Source: JBFLVQ01 sp040758525 (GTDB lineage: Bacteria > Acidobacteriota > Blastocatellia > Chloracidobacteriales > JADJPF01). Taken from it: a DNA stretch of 7,194 nucleotides. Below, piece by piece: positions 6,725 through 7,194 of the stretch (its first letter is position 1; each line of letters opens with the position of its first letter). Where the stretch lies: NCBI GenBank assembly GCA_040758525.1, contig JBFLVQ010000492.1, positions 1-7,194 of the forward strand, written 5' to 3'. A model generated the notes under the pieces. It was not told where the DNA came from. It worked only from the letters and a program-made list of their open reading frames with translations, and did not search any database. The position numbers and the translations under genes were made by a program.

Positions 6725-7194
6725 TTAGTAGAAACGTCGCCAGATGTTAAAGCCGAAGGTAAGGCCCTTTCTTGCTCCACCAAAACCAGAATTATATTGA
6801 CTGGTAGTAGTACCCTGAGAGTTTGAAAGGGTAAGAGTAAAGACATGGCGATAGGTGCGTTTCTGTAGACCAAAGGCGACTTGAGCCCGACTGCCGTCTG
6901 GTCGATAACCGACCCTGGGGGTATATTCGAAGAGGAAACTGCCTGTAGGACGGAAATTAAATTGACCACCAAAGCCAAATGAGCCAGTATGATTCGCTTT
7001 GGTATCAGAAGACAAGTTACGGAAAGGGTTACTATTGATTGAGACGGTAGGAGCAAAGAAGACTGAGCCATAGCGAGAGAAGGAGCGTCCTAGCATACCA
7101 GCAATATTTTCCGTGAAAGTGTCATCAAAATTATCCCGTCCTTCTATACTGGCATAGACTGCTGCGCTAATGGGACTCTTCTTACCTTGATGAA
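6725..7194 (-). CDS. DUF5777-like outer-membrane beta-barrel protein, C-terminal part (5' truncated by window edge)
   Basis: The frame stays open to the right edge. The ATG at 7094-7096 is internal, because conserved-looking sequence continues upstream of it (for example SPISAAVYASIEGRDNFDD). About 155 residues are visible. They alternate polar and hydrophobic positions in short strands (GSFGFGGQFNF, GSFLFEYTPRVGYRP, TFGFNIWRRFY), with Gly/Asn/Ser turns, as in outer-membrane beta-barrels. The protein ends in an aromatic residue, as barrel substrates of the BAM machinery usually do. The segment 'YRHVFTLTLSNSQGTTTSQYNSG' pattern (split here as HVFTLTLSNSQGTTTSQY) and the final FGFNIWRRF resemble the DUF5777 family, from memory. 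No catalytic motif is seen and the function is unknown. It converges on the kinase gene with 54 bases between the stops, so it is a separate transcription unit. Confidence 0.65.
   Translation of the reverse strand, partial: HQGKKSPISAAVYASIEGRDNFDDTFTENIAGMLGRSFSRYGSVFFAPTVSINSNPFRNLSSDTKANHTGSFGFGGQFNFRPTGSFLFEYTPRVGYRPDGSRAQVAFGLQKRTYRHVFTLTLSNSQGTTTSQYNSGFGGARKGLTFGFNIWRRFY

Noticed and set aside
6667..7071. Open frame of 134 codons on the - strand overlapping the barrel gene
   Set aside because: It overlaps, in another frame, a reading frame with barrel-like strands and an aromatic C-terminus, and its own translation shows no recognisable domain. It also crosses the intergenic hairpin and the kinase stop.

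Overview
The window holds two complete genes on the + strand, the 3' end of a third + strand gene entering from the left, and the 3' part of a convergent - strand gene leaving at the right. No RNA gene, transposase, CRISPR array or origin is visible. The DNA is moderately AT-rich by eye. The domain mix suggests a Gram-negative bacterium, most likely Acidobacteriota (Blastocatellia-like): regulatory beta-propellers, a carboxypeptidase-regulatory-like domain, an 'FGxA(K/R)' bacterial Ser/Thr kinase and a DUF5777-like barrel occur together there. This assignment is inferred from family knowledge. Bacteroidota or Chlorobiota relatives are not excluded.

Layout: (1) 1-549, C-terminal part of a flippase-like/LPG-synthase-TM integral membrane protein. 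(2) 558-4628, a very large membrane sensor. It has a signal anchor, two beta-sandwich domains, fourteen propeller blades, a Y_Y_Y domain and one transmembrane helix. Its cytoplasmic end is an AAA/STAND-type ATPase with a probable winged helix, where a hybrid two-component sensor would carry a histidine kinase. (3) 4658-6670, a soluble protein joining a second, related ATPase plus winged helix to a complete Hanks-type Ser/Thr kinase. (4) A short convergent intergenic region with a hairpin at 6683-6714. (5) 6725-7194 on the - strand, the C-terminal part of a DUF5777-like outer-membrane beta-barrel.

The two complete genes are 29 bases apart and co-oriented, and their ATPase modules share the same landmarks in the same order. 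The simplest reading is a two-protein signalling pathway: a periplasmic signal is read by the double propeller, carried through the single helix to the membrane-bound ATPase, and passed by ATPase-ATPase contact to the partner ATPase that controls the attached kinase. This resembles a two-component system with both phosphotransfer parts replaced. The domains are read from the sequence; the coupling mechanism is inference.
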